Source: Colias croceus
Taxonomy: Eukaryota > Arthropoda > Insecta > Lepidoptera > Pieridae
Direction: 5' to 3'
Length of the DNA: 64,000 nt
Assembly (NCBI RefSeq): GCF_905220415.1
Contig: NC_059564.1
Coordinates: 4,352,501 to 4,416,500 of the forward strand
Below, one piece after another: positions 23,977 through 35,576 of the stretch (position 1 is the first letter of the stretch; each line of letters begins with the position of its first letter). The notes beneath the pieces were generated by a model. That model saw nothing but the letters and a program-made list of their open reading frames with translations, did not search any database and had not been told where the DNA came from. Position numbers and translations under genes: made by a program.

Positions 23977-24145
23977 CTAGCGGTCCGCCCCGGCTTCGCC
24001 CGTGGTACATATTAACGTTTTCTCTACATAAGAACCATCCTCGTACTTCAAGGAATATAATAAAAAAAGAATTATCGAAATCGGTTCAGCCGTTCTCGAG
24101 TTATGGAATTACAACGAAAAGTGGCATTGATTTTTATATATTAGA
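23977..24145 (-). mobile_element. Helitron-like repeat, subfamily C
   Basis: CTAGCGGTCCGCCCCGGCTT at the left, then GTTTTCTCTACATAAGAACC, CGAAATCGGTTCAGCCGTTC and a TATATTAGA end. Minus orientation. Confidence 0.65.
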
Positions 24146-25570
24146 TAAATATTCCGACTAAAATTACTTACGTGTACTGTGTAGTAGGTAAACAACATAG
24201 ATATTAATAATGTATTACCTATGTATCTACCTAGGTACCTACCTACTAAGTATATCTATACTATCTAAAATTTAAAAAAATACCAATAAAAATATATGAC
24301 AGCAAATCAAAACATAGGAAAACCAACAAATCCTATCGTATCGTAAATTCCTTACGAAAATCAAATCTAAATCGAGAATAACAATATCGTTCGGAAACCA
24401 TTTGCATAACAAACGATATAAAATTTTACAATCACAGTAGGTATACACAGGCATTTCTAATCTACGCAATAAATATGTTTAACATTACCAACACGCGCCA
24501 ATAAAAACTTTATCCATTAAACTCGCATTACTATACCTCTAAACTAAATGAAAATATGGCTGCTACAATGGCGGGCTACAGTTTAATTACAACATGGACC
24601 GCACACGTAGCTCATTATACCGAGAACGTAACAACAATAATTATATTCAGAGCTTATAATTTCGCGCGCTTGCGTTCAAAAAAGAATAATATTAAAACAT
24701 AACCTTACCATAGCCTTACCATATTAATGTGTCAACAACTCAATTTATGGCGGGAACTCGCAGGCGACGCCCTCAGCGCGCGAACTGTCAGCCAATCGCG
24801 TTCGAGCAACTCGAATCTTACAAACACGAGAGAAATATATCTGTCTCCCTCACACGTATGGGGTAAAGACAATATCTGTCCCCCGCCAGTGGTGCCAACA
24901 CAGCGGCGGTAATATTTTTCTATATTTTTTTTAATGAACATGGCGCAGACACTCATTACTTGGTAGTTTATTTCGATAAAAAATCTACCGCGAGATTTGT
25001 TATGGTGTTACGTGCAAATTATATTTTGTTTCATTAAAAACGCCATAGATAGTAATAATTAACATGTTTGTTTTGATAACGATCTCGAGATAGCCGATAA
25101 ATTATTATTTACGTGTAAATATACGTTTTTATAGCTTTCAAAAGTTTAACTGAGTTATTTGTCATTAACTGCTGGTACTAATTATTTCGCTAGCTTTTTT
25201 TTTAATGTCAGCAATTTTTAATTGATGAAGTACTTAAGATCCATAGGTAGGTAGATAACTGCAGTTGGTATCTATATAGGTAGATACGGTTGGCAAAAAA
25301 AATAATAAAATAAATAGGTAGGTAGGTATATAATATTTTAAAATACTAAAAACACGCTTTAATAATAAGATTAAAAGACTTTGTCACTGTGTAATTAAGT
25401 TAGAATTAAATATGTCCGTTTATATTTTGTCAAAATCGAATCTAAAGGAGTCTGTTACAGTCAAACATATTAACTCATACCTAGAAGGCTTCTATAAGTT
25501 GATAAGTAGGTACCTATGTTTGATATGTTTGTGTTAATCAACGTCAACATCGACATCGTCAACGACACCA
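24146..25570. other. Non-coding DNA with a GC-rich block at 24740-24925
   Basis: No gene recognised. The block around 24740-24925 (TTTATGGCGGGAACTCGCAG, CAGCCAATCGCG, CCCCCGCCAGTGG) is compositionally distinct and not obviously repetitive. Open frames on both strands there appear to be by-products of its GC content. Confidence 0.35.
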
Positions 25571-25572
25571 CC

Positions 25573-25857
25573 CTCACCTTGACTGTTGGCAATTCGCACA
25601 AAGATCTTACCTAACGCGCACTACAGACTTCTGGAACAAATCCCTCATGCGGCTTTTCCAAACGGCTATGAACTGGGGACCTTCAAGAAGAGAGCATATT
25701 CCTACCTGAAAGGCCGGCAACATACTCACAATGTCTCTGGCACTGTGGGTACTTACATACCTAATATGGGCGACGTGGAGCACTTACCACCAGGTGACGC
25801 GTCTGCTCTGTTGCCACTTGCCTCCTATTGCATAAAAAAAAGACGGGTTGCACTCCG
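25573..25857 (+). pseudogene. Non-LTR retrotransposon C-terminal fragment (frameshifted)
   Basis: The translation around 25650-25750 reads IPHAAFPNGYELGTFKKRAY followed by SYLKGRQ, which I recognise as the C-terminal end of a lepidopteran LINE ORF2 (..WNKxPxxxFPxxYxLGxFKKRAxxxLKGRQ). The preceding TDFWNK is in another frame, so there is a frameshift at about 25640. The 5' part of the LINE is absent. Confidence 0.6.
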
Positions 25858-26043
25858 GGAGTGCCGGCAGAAGTGAAAACTTGATTATTAACATTCAGCA
25901 TGTTTGATATTTTGGAATGGTATCCGTCTTATGGAATATAAGGGCTAAAAAAAATCCGTCTTACGCTTTTTCGATCAGGCCACGTGTCCTGACGCGAGTT
26001 TAAGATTTTATACCCAACGCCGCTAAAGAAGTTTTCACTTCAA
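25858..26043 (+). mobile_element. MITE of the GAAGTGAAAC family (diverged copy)
   Basis: GGCAGAAGTGAAAACTTG at the left, GTGTCCTGACGCGAG in the core, and AACGCCGCTAAAGAAGTTTT then CACTTC at the right. It abuts the end of the LINE fragment. Confidence 0.45.
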
Positions 26044-26464
26044 AAATTTGAAAAAAAATTATTGTTTGAAAGATTTGATTCAATAGATAATAATAATATT
26101 TCTAAGGTGGTCGGATTACATTAATAACATGATGACATCTGCGATAATGAGAGCTTGACGAAATTTTTCAAAGATATTATTTATTTTATAGGTTCATACA
26201 ATTGTAACGATATAGATATTTTCTTAATATTGCTCTCTTTCTATTAATATATCGTATTACAATTTGATATTTCAATTACCTAAATATAAATATTTAGACA
26301 ACATATAAAAAACAGCTGAATTTTCAATGAAGGCTCGACAATCAGGCATTTCAAGATTCGTAGGTAGGTACCTATTTAGTTATTTTATTATTTTTTTATT
26401 TATAAAGAAAACAATGAATTAAGGTGTGTGAGTTTTGTGCATATTATGTTCCAAACCGGTGATA

Positions 26465-26707
26465 TCCATACTAATAGATATTATAAATGCGAAAGTAGGT
26501 AACTCTGTCTGTCTGTCTGTTACTCAATCACGCCTTAACTACTGAACCAATTTTTATGAAATTAGCTATGAAGATATTTTGATACTCGAGAAAGGATAGG
26601 CTACTTTTTATCCCGGGAAAATGACGAAATCCCGGAAATCCCACGGGAACGGGAACTATGCGGGTTTTTCTTTGACTGCGCGGGCGAAGCCGCGGGCGGA
26701 AATCTAG
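26465..26707 (+). mobile_element. Helitron-like repeat, subfamily A, full length
   Basis: Runs from TCCATACTAATAGATATTAT through the (TCTG)n tract, CGAGAAAGGATAGGCTAC and GCGCGGGCGAAGCCGCGGGC to CTAG. Confidence 0.7.
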
Positions 26708-26924
26708 TATTATTATAAAATTTATCTGTATTTTGACGATTCAAAATTGTTTCTAAATGAAGTTTAGTTGCATAAAATAATGTTTGAATTTGGAATAGGT
26801 ACCTAGGTACCTATTACCATTTAAATAAAATTATAAGTAAATCGTCTTACCTACTTACTTTTATCATTACTTTGTGTTTCTGTTTTGGAGATATGAATGT
26901 TAAAATTTGATTAGTGGAACTAGG

Positions 26925-27062
26925 TAGGTAGGTACTAATGTTTGGAGGCGGGCGTTGGCACCTGTGCCGCAGCTTATTTAAGCTTTTATGGGTGCCATCG
27001 TGCATAAAGTTTTTGTAATGTGTTGTTGTGTTCCAAATAAACAATTTTGATTTTTTGATTTG
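26925..27062 (+). mobile_element. LINE or SINE 3' end
   Basis: GTTTGGAGGCGGGCGTTGGC, then ACCTGTGCCGCAGC, ends in TGTTCCAAATAAACAATTTT with a (GATTTT)n tail. This looks like the polyadenylated 3' UTR of a non-LTR element in plus orientation. Not identified to family. Confidence 0.45.
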
Positions 27063-27491
27063 ATTTTGTAAGGTAGGTACCTAATAGGTAACTTTAAAAT
27101 ACCTAATGGCTAATAATGAAAGGTTTGTTAATAAAACAATATCTACCTAATTATTATTAGGTTTCTAAATAAGTATTTTGTGTTTTGTCCTATAACATAT
27201 TGCTCTATAATCATTTTATCAAGGCAAGCTTAGCATTTTTATTGTTTTTAACGAATAAACTCAGAAACTAGGTAGGTACATCGAAAACGATATATCAAAT
27301 ATTTTACGAGATAATAAAATAATAATAATATCTAATATACTTATTTTTTTTTATTTTACGCACACGAGCCCATATCACAGTATGGGCAATTCATTTTATT
27401 TAATTTTCCTGGTTAAAAGGTACGAAATGGTATTTAAATATTATTCATTTTTATGGAAAATAACACACTTTTCTTATGATATTTATCTTCT

Positions 27492-28493
27492 ACCATTTTG
27501 GATAAAGCTCCCGTAAATATATGTATTGATGGCCCTAGCTTTATTCGGTTATAGTGTCTAGAGGGATTATGCAATAGTTCGTGGACGTGTGAAGAAAATA
27601 AGCAATTACTTGCCCCAATTGTTAACTGTAATTCAGGAATCAGGAGTAATTTAAGAAAGTAACTTTTAGGTATAGGTAAATGCAATAATTGGCAATATTG
27701 TGGTTAAAAATATGGTTTTCTATTGCTTTCCTTATTAATCACTACATAATACTTATACACTACACTAATTATTACACAGTATAAAACGAAGTCGCTTTCT
27801 CTGTCCCTAAGTCCCTTTGTATGCTTAAATCTTTAAAACTACGCAACGGATTTTGATGCGGTTTGTTTGTAATAGATAGAGAGATTCAAGAGGAAGGTTT
27901 TAGTATATAAGTTGGTTTTAGTCAAAGCAGGCGAAGCCGCGGGCGGTATAAGCTAGTAATTAGTATTAAAAATGCAAAAGTCTCTTTTTTTTAACCGGTA
28001 AAGCACAGCACCGATTTGGACGAAGAGATATTAAATAATTGTTGATTTATTGTGAAACAGAGTTTTTACCTTCACAAAAAAGTAAAAAACATGTATGAAT
28101 AATGAAACTTATTGTTTCCAGGAAAACTTTCCTAGCGCAATTTAGTAAAAAATGTAGGTATGTAACCACAGACATAGATCTAATCTTAATGTACTTATGT
28201 CTGTGTATGTAACTTTAGGTAGGTATATACCTACCTACATTTGCCATTCATTTACTCTAAAACGAATTCGCTTTAGATGCTATTTTTTAAACTGAAAGTT
28301 TATATCTATATTTTACATAGAGCATTAATAAATAATTACTTATTTTCTTTCATATCTCCGAATTTTTATGCGTAAACCCACAAAACGGCTTAACAAATTG
28401 CTATATTAAACTTTCCAAAGACACTAAAAGCGAACAAAGCCAGGGCGCATACATATATTTACGGGAGCTTTATCCAAAATGGTTGCCTGCACC
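27492..28493. mobile_element. Candidate TIR element with ~65-bp inverted ends
   Basis: CCATTTTGGATAAAGCTCCC... at 27492-27560 is repeated in reverse complement at about 28425-28493, with roughly 35 bp near-perfect and a diverged extension (AGACACTA..AAAGC.AGGGC). The approximately 1-kb interior holds a Helitron-like copy and no gene. Target-site duplication not resolved. Confidence 0.5.
27777..27956 (+). mobile_element. Helitron-like repeat, subfamily D, full length
   Basis: ATAAAACGAAGTCGCTTTCT to GGCGAAGCCGCGGGCGGTAT, then CTAG-T. Same body as the copies at 14477, 16912 and 42583. Confidence 0.65.
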
Positions 28494-28736
28494 GCCTGCA
28501 CCTTATCATTATGTTGGAAAAAAGTTAATTTTGTTTTTAGAGTTCCGTAGGCAATAGTTTTATTAATCGACTTCTAAAAAGATGGTATTTCAGTATGTAG
28601 GTATATATTTTTAGCGTTAGCTACCTACTTACTAGGTAGGTATTAAGTATTCTGAGGTAGGTACCTATTGTTTTAATGTTTAAAAGTCAGTTTAAAATTT
28701 AATCTGACTTTTAAAAAGGGGGATAATCTATACTTA

Positions 28737-28923
28737 TATTATTAAGCGGAAGAGTTTGTTTGTTTGAACATGCTAATTTCAGGAACTACTTACTGGTCCT
28801 ACCTATTTGAAAAATTCTTGTAAGATAGCCCATCTATCGAGGAAGGCTATAGGCTATGTAATATCGTCAAGCTAAGACCAACAGGAGCGGAGCCACGCGA
28901 GTGAAACCGCGGAGCACAGCTAG
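28737..28923 (+). mobile_element. Helitron-like repeat, subfamily B
   Basis: TCTATACTTATATTATTAAG, then GAAGAGTTTGTTTGTTTGAA, GATAGCCCATCTATCGAGGA and GTGAAACCGCGGAGCACAG, then CTAG. Confidence 0.65.
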
Positions 28924-30984
28924 TTCTGGATAATATGTTAGCTCTACTTTTATAAGTATAAAAGGAAAATGTTTCAGTACGTATATACCTAAGAAAGGAG
29001 AAATTTATATTTTATTATTTTATAGCTAGGTATATTTGTTCTAATCTCCCTTATATATTTTTTAATATTTCTTTATTAAAAAGACGCATTTCATGTTGTT
29101 CTTGTGCGGAACCAAGCTCCGCCCAACGCACACTTAACCACACTTTATCTCATAGACAACTAATGCCCCCAACCCAAAATATAATTTACCTCAACATAAA
29201 CAACATATTCCCAAAATTACGATCCGATTAATACATTTATAACATTCTATCTCGCTCACACTCGCATCTAACATATCACCCGTCTCAACACGTCATTTCG
29301 AAATTAGTCCCGCTTTTTCATCTCCAGCCGCGCTCGATTTGAATTTGGAACTCTTTTATTTTTTATTCTTTTTTATCGTTTCCAAAGCGGCCATGATGCG
29401 TGTTTTTTTTTAATTACCAATGTTTCGTGGCAAAGGTACTCAAGGATGCCGCCTTTTTTCGGCGGGAAATTTATATTTCGGTAGAATGGTCGAATGTCAT
29501 TTGGGTAAATTGCGTTGCCATCTAAGATAATGCGGTTGTTGTAAATAATATTTTTTTTGGTGGCAACTGACTGACGTTTTTTAATTTATTTCTCGTTAGA
29601 TTAATACGTTTTGTTAATGTGCATCCGTGCTTTTGGAATAATCTTTCAATCGAATGGTGCAGTTTTAATGACGTTGTTTAATTTAATAAAAGGTAGTTAT
29701 GCGAATCCCAATTTTAAAATATCATGTTTTTCGTTATAGGTTTTATATAAGCGACTAAGCAGTAAATTTGTCAAAGATCAATCCTGAAGATTTCAAAGTG
29801 CTTGTGTCGAAGTTGATAAAACTTCTAACTTCGATAATGCTTCGGAAGTTGTACTTAGGTATGTATAATACGTATGTTATGAATTTAATTTATAAATTTA
29901 CTACCTTTACGGGCATTACGACGCAATAATCATTACGTTTACTAGGACCATATAATTTTTTCAGGAACTTTTTTCAGAAGAAAATGCATTTATAGAATCG
30001 GTCAAATTGTTTCCGAGGAGTTTGCTTACAAACACAGTAATACAAAATTGTAGTGTTTTGCCTACCTAGCTGTTTTGCCATTAGGTAGTTTTATTGAAAG
30101 CTAAACTTTATTTAGGTACCTATGTAGGTAATGCATCGCTTTAAAACGGCTACATCCATTTTGATAATTCTTTTGAGTTTTGTTACGTTCCTGATTGTCA
30201 TGACATTGCTATGTTCATCGAACCTAGAATCTATGTATCTATGCTTGATCATTAACCACTGTAGGTACCTACCTACCTAACAGTCAATATAAAATACTAC
30301 ATACCTACTACCTACTACGTAAACTTTATCAGAATCGGTACATCCGTTCGCGTGATGCACTACCGAACATTCACCTTTGCATAAAATAGGTACCTAACTA
30401 TAGTTTTTGCTAAAAATTTATCTCTCCATCATACTGCATAAAAACCCGTACATCCGTTTTCACCACCACGAATCCAAAGACAACAAAAATTCAATCTTTC
30501 CAAGTAAATGTATGAAATAACATCAAAATAAACAGTTGAAGGCGTGTACATTAGCCAGGCTTTGTGATAACACCTGGCCTCTCCCATGTAGGGTGACTAT
30601 GTGATGGGGAAATGTAGGACTTTCCCAATATTTATTAATTATTATAGAGATAAAATTACAGTTAAAAATCAATTTAAAACTTTTATTTATTCGATTAGAT
30701 ATTTCCATCTCCATCAGATACTATTGAAGTCAAGACATTTTCTCACCTAATGTACCTATACATTTACAATTTACAAAGTTTTTAGTGTGAACTTTGTTTA
30801 CCTACCTGCAATTAAGTATTTATTATGTACCTATGTTTGAATAAATTTTGAAAATTTTATTATTTAATGAATAATGTGAATGAATGATAAATGAATTAGA
30901 CACTTTGATTATTAAGTAAAGATTAAGTGACATTTATAGATATTATGTACCCAATAGCTGATAATAGCTGAACATGCTGTAATA
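28924..30984. other. Non-coding DNA
   Basis: No gene recognised. 29100-29480 is richer in CG-containing words (AAAGCGGCCATGATGCG, TTTTTCGGCGGGAAATTT) than the flanks. TAGG simple sequence appears at 30245-30320. The short minus-strand open frame at 30.5-30.7 kb lacks any recognisable feature. Confidence 0.35.
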
Positions 30985-31052
30985 CTGTTGGTCTTAGCGT
31001 GATGATATATTATAGGCTATAGCCTTCCTCGATAAATGGGCTATCTAACAGC
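30985..31052 (-). mobile_element. Helitron-like subfamily B fragment
   Basis: CTGTTGGTCTTAGCGTGATG and GCCTTCCTCGATAAATGGGC only; both ends are missing. Confidence 0.5.
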
Positions 31053-31608
31053 TTTATAGTAATAGTACCTAAGTATAGAGTGGTATAGATTACATTTTAG
31101 ACAATTGAAATTTGAAAAAAAAAATACGTCAATCACGTCACTGGACCAATTTATTATTGTTTAATTTTAAAAATGCATGTATCATTACTAACATAGGTAG
31201 GTACCTCCTGTGGGTACCTTCTTACATGCCTATATACACCTACCAATATGAAATAGTAATTAGGTAGTGAGTATTTTAAGTTCAAATTATCATTGAAAAG
31301 CAGTGCCAAAACATAGATATTTTACGAAAAAAAAATCCATTTATACCTTCCAATATGAAAAGTTTATTTAATAATTTAAATTTAAATAGTAAATTATTTA
31401 AATTATGTTTCTAAATTCAGTCCCAAAAATATGATTTATTCATGGTCACCAAAAACAACCCCAAATTACAAGGGGATCATATTTTACGAACCGAGCTACA
31501 TTTTTCTTAATTTAACGTGGGTGTGTTTGTTGAGCTTAATAGAAATAATGTAGGTATATAGGGGTTTATTATGTGGATTTAATCATTTATTATCTGTTAT
31601 ACTTAATA

Positions 31609-31792
31609 TCTTATATATAAAATTCCCGTGTCACAATGTTAGTTACCATATACCTACTCCTCCAAAACGGCTGCACCGATTCTCATGAAATTTTCTGTGC
31701 ATATCGGGTAGGTCTGAGAATCGGCTAATATCTATTTGTCATACCCGTAAGTGATAAGATTAAGGCAGAACAACGTTTACCGGGACAGCTAG
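31609..31792 (+). mobile_element. Helitron-like repeat, subfamily C variant
   Basis: TCTTATATATAAAATTCCCG matches the 15151 copy for about 130 bp, then the 3' end differs: GCAGAACAACGTTTACCGGG precedes CTAG. So it shares a 5' half but carries a distinct 3' end. Confidence 0.6.
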
Positions 31793-31806
31793 TAATATAT
31801 AGAATA

Positions 31807-32044
31807 CTAGCTATCCGCCCGCGGCTTCGCCCGCTTTTTCAAAGAAAAACTGGCATAGTTCCCGTTCCCGTGGGCTTTCCGGCATAAAACCTATCCTATG
31901 TGTTAATCCAAGTTACCCTCTATATGTGTGCTAATTAATATCATTGTAATCGGTTCAGTAGTATTTGCGGAAGAGTTACAAACATACACACACATACATC
32001 TACATCCATCCTCACAAACTATCGCATTTATAATATTAGTAGGA
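31807..32044 (-). mobile_element. Helitron-like repeat, subfamily A, full length
   Basis: CTAGCTATCCGCCCGCGGCT at the left and TTATAATATTAGTAGGA at the right; the body is typical subfamily A in minus orientation. Confidence 0.7.
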
Positions 32045-32102
32045 TAGGATTACCTGTGGAATAATATCTATATACCTACCTATAGGGAGTTATCTAGATA
32101 AA

Positions 32103-32297
32103 TCTATACTAATATTATAAAGCCGAAGAGTTTGTTTGTTTGAACGCGCTAATCTCTGGAACTATTGGTCCGATTTGAAAAATTCTTTCTGCGTTAGATA
32201 GCTCATTTATCGAGGAAAGCTATTGGGTATATACCTATCATCACGCTATGACCAACATGCGTGGAGCCACGGGGGTGAAACCACGCGGAGCAGCTAG
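32103..32297 (+). mobile_element. Helitron-like repeat, subfamily B, full length
   Basis: TCTATACTAATATTATAAAG to CACGCGGAGCAG and CTAG at 32294-32297. Its last base directly abuts the first base of the next element. Confidence 0.7.
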
Positions 32298-32537
32298 TCC
32301 ATACTAATATTATAAATGCGAATGTAACTCTGTCTGACTGTTACTCAATCACGCCTAAACTACTGAACCAATTTGCAAGAAATTTGGTATGGAGATATTT
32401 TGATACCCGAGAAAGGTATGTCATTTCTCGGCTACTTTTTATTCCGGGAAAATGACGCAATCCCGGAAATCCCACGGGAACGGGAACTACGCGGGATTTT
32501 CTTTGACTGCGCGGGCGAAGCCGCGGCGGATACCTAG
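32298..32537 (+). mobile_element. Helitron-like repeat, subfamily A, abutting the previous one
   Basis: TCCATACTAATATTATAAAT to GGGCGAAGCCGCGGCGGATA, then CTAG-T. It follows the subfamily B copy with no intervening base, giving a head-to-tail pair of different subfamilies. Confidence 0.7.
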
Positions 32538-32644
32538 TTAACAATAATTCAATGTTTATTTATTTATACTAGGTTATATATTGTTTGTTTGAAAAGGTTA
32601 ATATTAACAGTAAACTATCTATTAGTTATTTTAAATGTTCTTTG

Positions 32645-32860
32645 TCTACACTAATATTATAAAGAGGAAAACTTTGTTTGTTTGATTGTAATGAATAGGC
32701 TCATAAACTACTGGACCGATTTTAAAACTTCTTTCGCCATTCGAAAGCTACATTATCCACGAGTAATATAGGATAGATTTTATCCCGGAAATTCTACGGG
32801 AACGGGAAATATGCGAGTTTTTCTTTGATTCCGCGGGCGGAGCCGCCGGCGGAAAGCTAG
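32645..32860 (+). mobile_element. Helitron-like repeat, mixed A/B character
   Basis: TCTACACTAATATTATAAAG start as in subfamily B, but CCCGGAAATTCTACGGGAAC and CGCGGGCGGAGCCGCCGGCG then CTAG-T as in subfamily A. Confidence 0.6.
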
Positions 32861-32960
32861 TGTTGAATAAAAGGCTATTTATCATCACGCTACGACCAAT
32901 AGGAGCGGGGCAGCAAAGAAAATTTTTGAAAAGTCATCCTAGACAGCTTATTATAAAATA

Positions 32961-33172
32961 CTAGCTTTCCGCCCGCGGCTTCGCCCGCGTTTTCAGAGAA
33001 AACCCCGCATAGTACCTTTTCCCGTGGGATTTGAGAGATAGGACAATTCTATCTCTCAAGTTGGATCGAACTGCACATGGCGAAAGTGCGAATTTTATTA
33101 TAATCGGATAAGTGGTTTAGGAGTCCATTGAGGACAAACATTGTGACACGATATTTATATATACATATTAAG
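32961..33172 (-). mobile_element. Helitron-like repeat, subfamily A-like
   Basis: CTAGCTTTCCGCCCGCGGCT at the left, AACCCCGCATAGTACC in the body, then a diverged right half ending near TATATACATATTAAGA. Confidence 0.55.
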
Positions 33173-33569
33173 ATTTATATTAATTCCATTTTGAAGTTTA
33201 TAACTCAAAAATCGTATTCTCGAAAACGGCTCTATAAATTTGAATATGTTTTTGTTCAGTTAATAGGTACTTAGTGATTTTTGTGTAATCACAATTCACT
33301 ACACCTATTGTTATTGTTGAACTAAAGCGGAAGGCCTTCAGAGATATGTAAGTATTTTTTTTGTTTGTTTGTTTAAAGATAATATTCGCGTAAAAACTCA
33401 GCCGTCTATATACCTACGTATATCTAATAATTATTTCAATATTTTTCCATCTTTATATACCTACCTACCTAGGTATTTATAATAAATAATAATACAAAAT
33501 TTATAATTTAATCAGAAAAATGTTTGCATTTGCAATGTAAAGAAGTACCTACCTAATTTTTATTTAAAA

Positions 33570-33742
33570 CTAGCGGTCCGCCCCGGCTTCTCCCGTGGTA
33601 CATATTTACGTTTTCTCTATATAAGAACCATCCTCGTACTTTAAGGAATATAATAAAAAAAGAATTATCGAAATCGGTTCAGCCGTTCTCGAATTATGCG
33701 TTTACCAACACATTTTGGGATTCATTTTTATATTTAAAATGT
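33570..33742 (-). mobile_element. Helitron-like repeat, subfamily C
   Basis: CTAGCGGTCCGCCCCGGCTT, TATAAGAACCATCCTCGTAC, CGAAATCGGTTCAGCCGTTC and CCAACACATTTTGGGATTCA. Same body as the plus copy at 10027. Confidence 0.65.
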
Positions 33743-35423
33743 TATATCTATCTATACCTACACAAAAATTCACCCCAAATCCACAATAACTTTAAATAAA
33801 ACGTAAAACACATACCAAATATTATCTACATTCAAACATAAACTAAACTCAGCCAAACCCAGGTTACCTAACTAGTATAGGTACTCATAAAATAGTCATT
33901 CAAAATGATTCTGAACACAATAAGTCAAATTACAATAATAGCGCATACCTACTTAGCCAATTATTTTAACGATAAAGAAATTTAGTTAAAATTGCAGTTA
34001 AGTTGATTCTAACTACGTGATTTAACCATTATACAGTGGTTTGAAAATTGCTAATTTTGACTAGTAGGTACTTGTATGTAATTTTAAGATATATAGACTC
34101 CTACTAATATTATAAATGCGAAAGTTTGTAAGGATGGATGTATGTGTGTGTGTAGATGTAGGTATAACATCCACAATTAAGGTTTTACAAATCAAGTAAT
34201 GTTACATGAAATAAATCAAGTAAAACTTGATTTTCAAATAACACAATAATATGTAGGCTACGCCACAAGATAGGTATAAAGGTTTTTTAAGCAAAAACGG
34301 GTATAAACCGAAATTAAAGTGGATTCATTTTGACATGCACATATTATTATGACATAGTATTTATAGAATTATAGAGATTGACAAATGCCACATTTTATTT
34401 AAAAAAAAAAAAAATAATATTTGGACGAAAACTAGTAACAAAAAAATTGATATTTAAATATTTACCTAGGTTGGTTTTTAATAAGCTCATAAATTATTAG
34501 CTGCACTTGTAAGTTTATATATATTTTGTTTGGTTGAACACGCTAATCTAAGGAACTACGAGTCCGATTGGAAAAAGAATTCATATACCTATAACACAAA
34601 CATAGTAAAAATCTATAAAAGGGGTAAAACCTATTCATCAATTTATAATCCAAATAACCATACCATCTATGTAATATTACATTTTGTGATGAAATATAAC
34701 CTCAATTATCAACATGAAATTACTATTTACGCAAAAGCGCGGGAAATCTGACAGCTGTCAAACAACATGGCGCTCGGACAACTGGTGATTTGAGATTGTT
34801 AATTTTTAAACGAGAATATTTGTGTTTGATCATTTTACACGTGGGTTTATAATATAAAAGGTAAATTATTACCTAAGTTTTAAAAATTATTAAGTTGTAG
34901 GTAACTTTAATTAATTCATTGCAAAATAATAAAAGAGAAATTCTTTCCACGGCTAAATGTAAGCCGATTCAGAAAAACTACGGAATGAATAATAAATAAT
35001 AACTACCTATAGTTCAAAATCCTAAAATAAACTCTTAAACTCATGAAATTATTGTAATATCACCGATCCTTGAAACCTAAGTGTAAAAAGTTTGAATTAA
35101 GTAAATCTGGCCGTTTCAAGTGGGTCCAAAATCGAGTCAAATCGTAATGTTAATAACCTATACACCATACTATGAAATTCCATACACACTCATTAACATA
35201 CATACAAAAGACTAACGAGAAAACCATACCCACATTTGTGTAAACGGTTAAGTGTGAAATAGATCGATAATCGAGCGAGTGGTAAGTGATTACGTAATTG
35301 TACTGCGCACGCGCAGTTAAGGCGAAGCTACGCGTATGACGTCATATTCTGGTAAAAAATTTTTGCTTATTTCAAAATATTATTTCAAGTTTGTTCGTAC
35401 GATTCGATAATTAGTACTTAAAA
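33743..35423. other. Non-coding DNA with small Helitron-like fragments
   Basis: No gene recognised. Short Helitron-like pieces lie at 34099-34160 (TCCTACTAATATTATAAATG) and 34528-34572. At 34748-34785 a GACAGCTGTCA palindrome sits next to ACATGGCGCTCGG. Confidence 0.4.
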
Positions 35424-35576
35424 AAGTGTGTGTGACGAGCACACGTGGCAGAAGTGAAACTTCTCTAGTAAGATACAAAGATGCTAAAATCGTCGCCTTA
35501 CTCTGTGACGTGACTTATTTCCATGACGTGACCTTGAAGCTTTACTCTCAAAGCGCCCAAAGAAATTTCAGTTAAA
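35424..35576 (+). mobile_element. MITE of the GAAGTGAAAC family (copy 3)
   Basis: GTGTGTGACGAGCACACGTG, GCAGAAGTGAAACTTC, CGCCTTACTCTGTGACGTGA and TTTACTCTCAAAGCGCCC. The right terminus is degraded. Confidence 0.55.
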
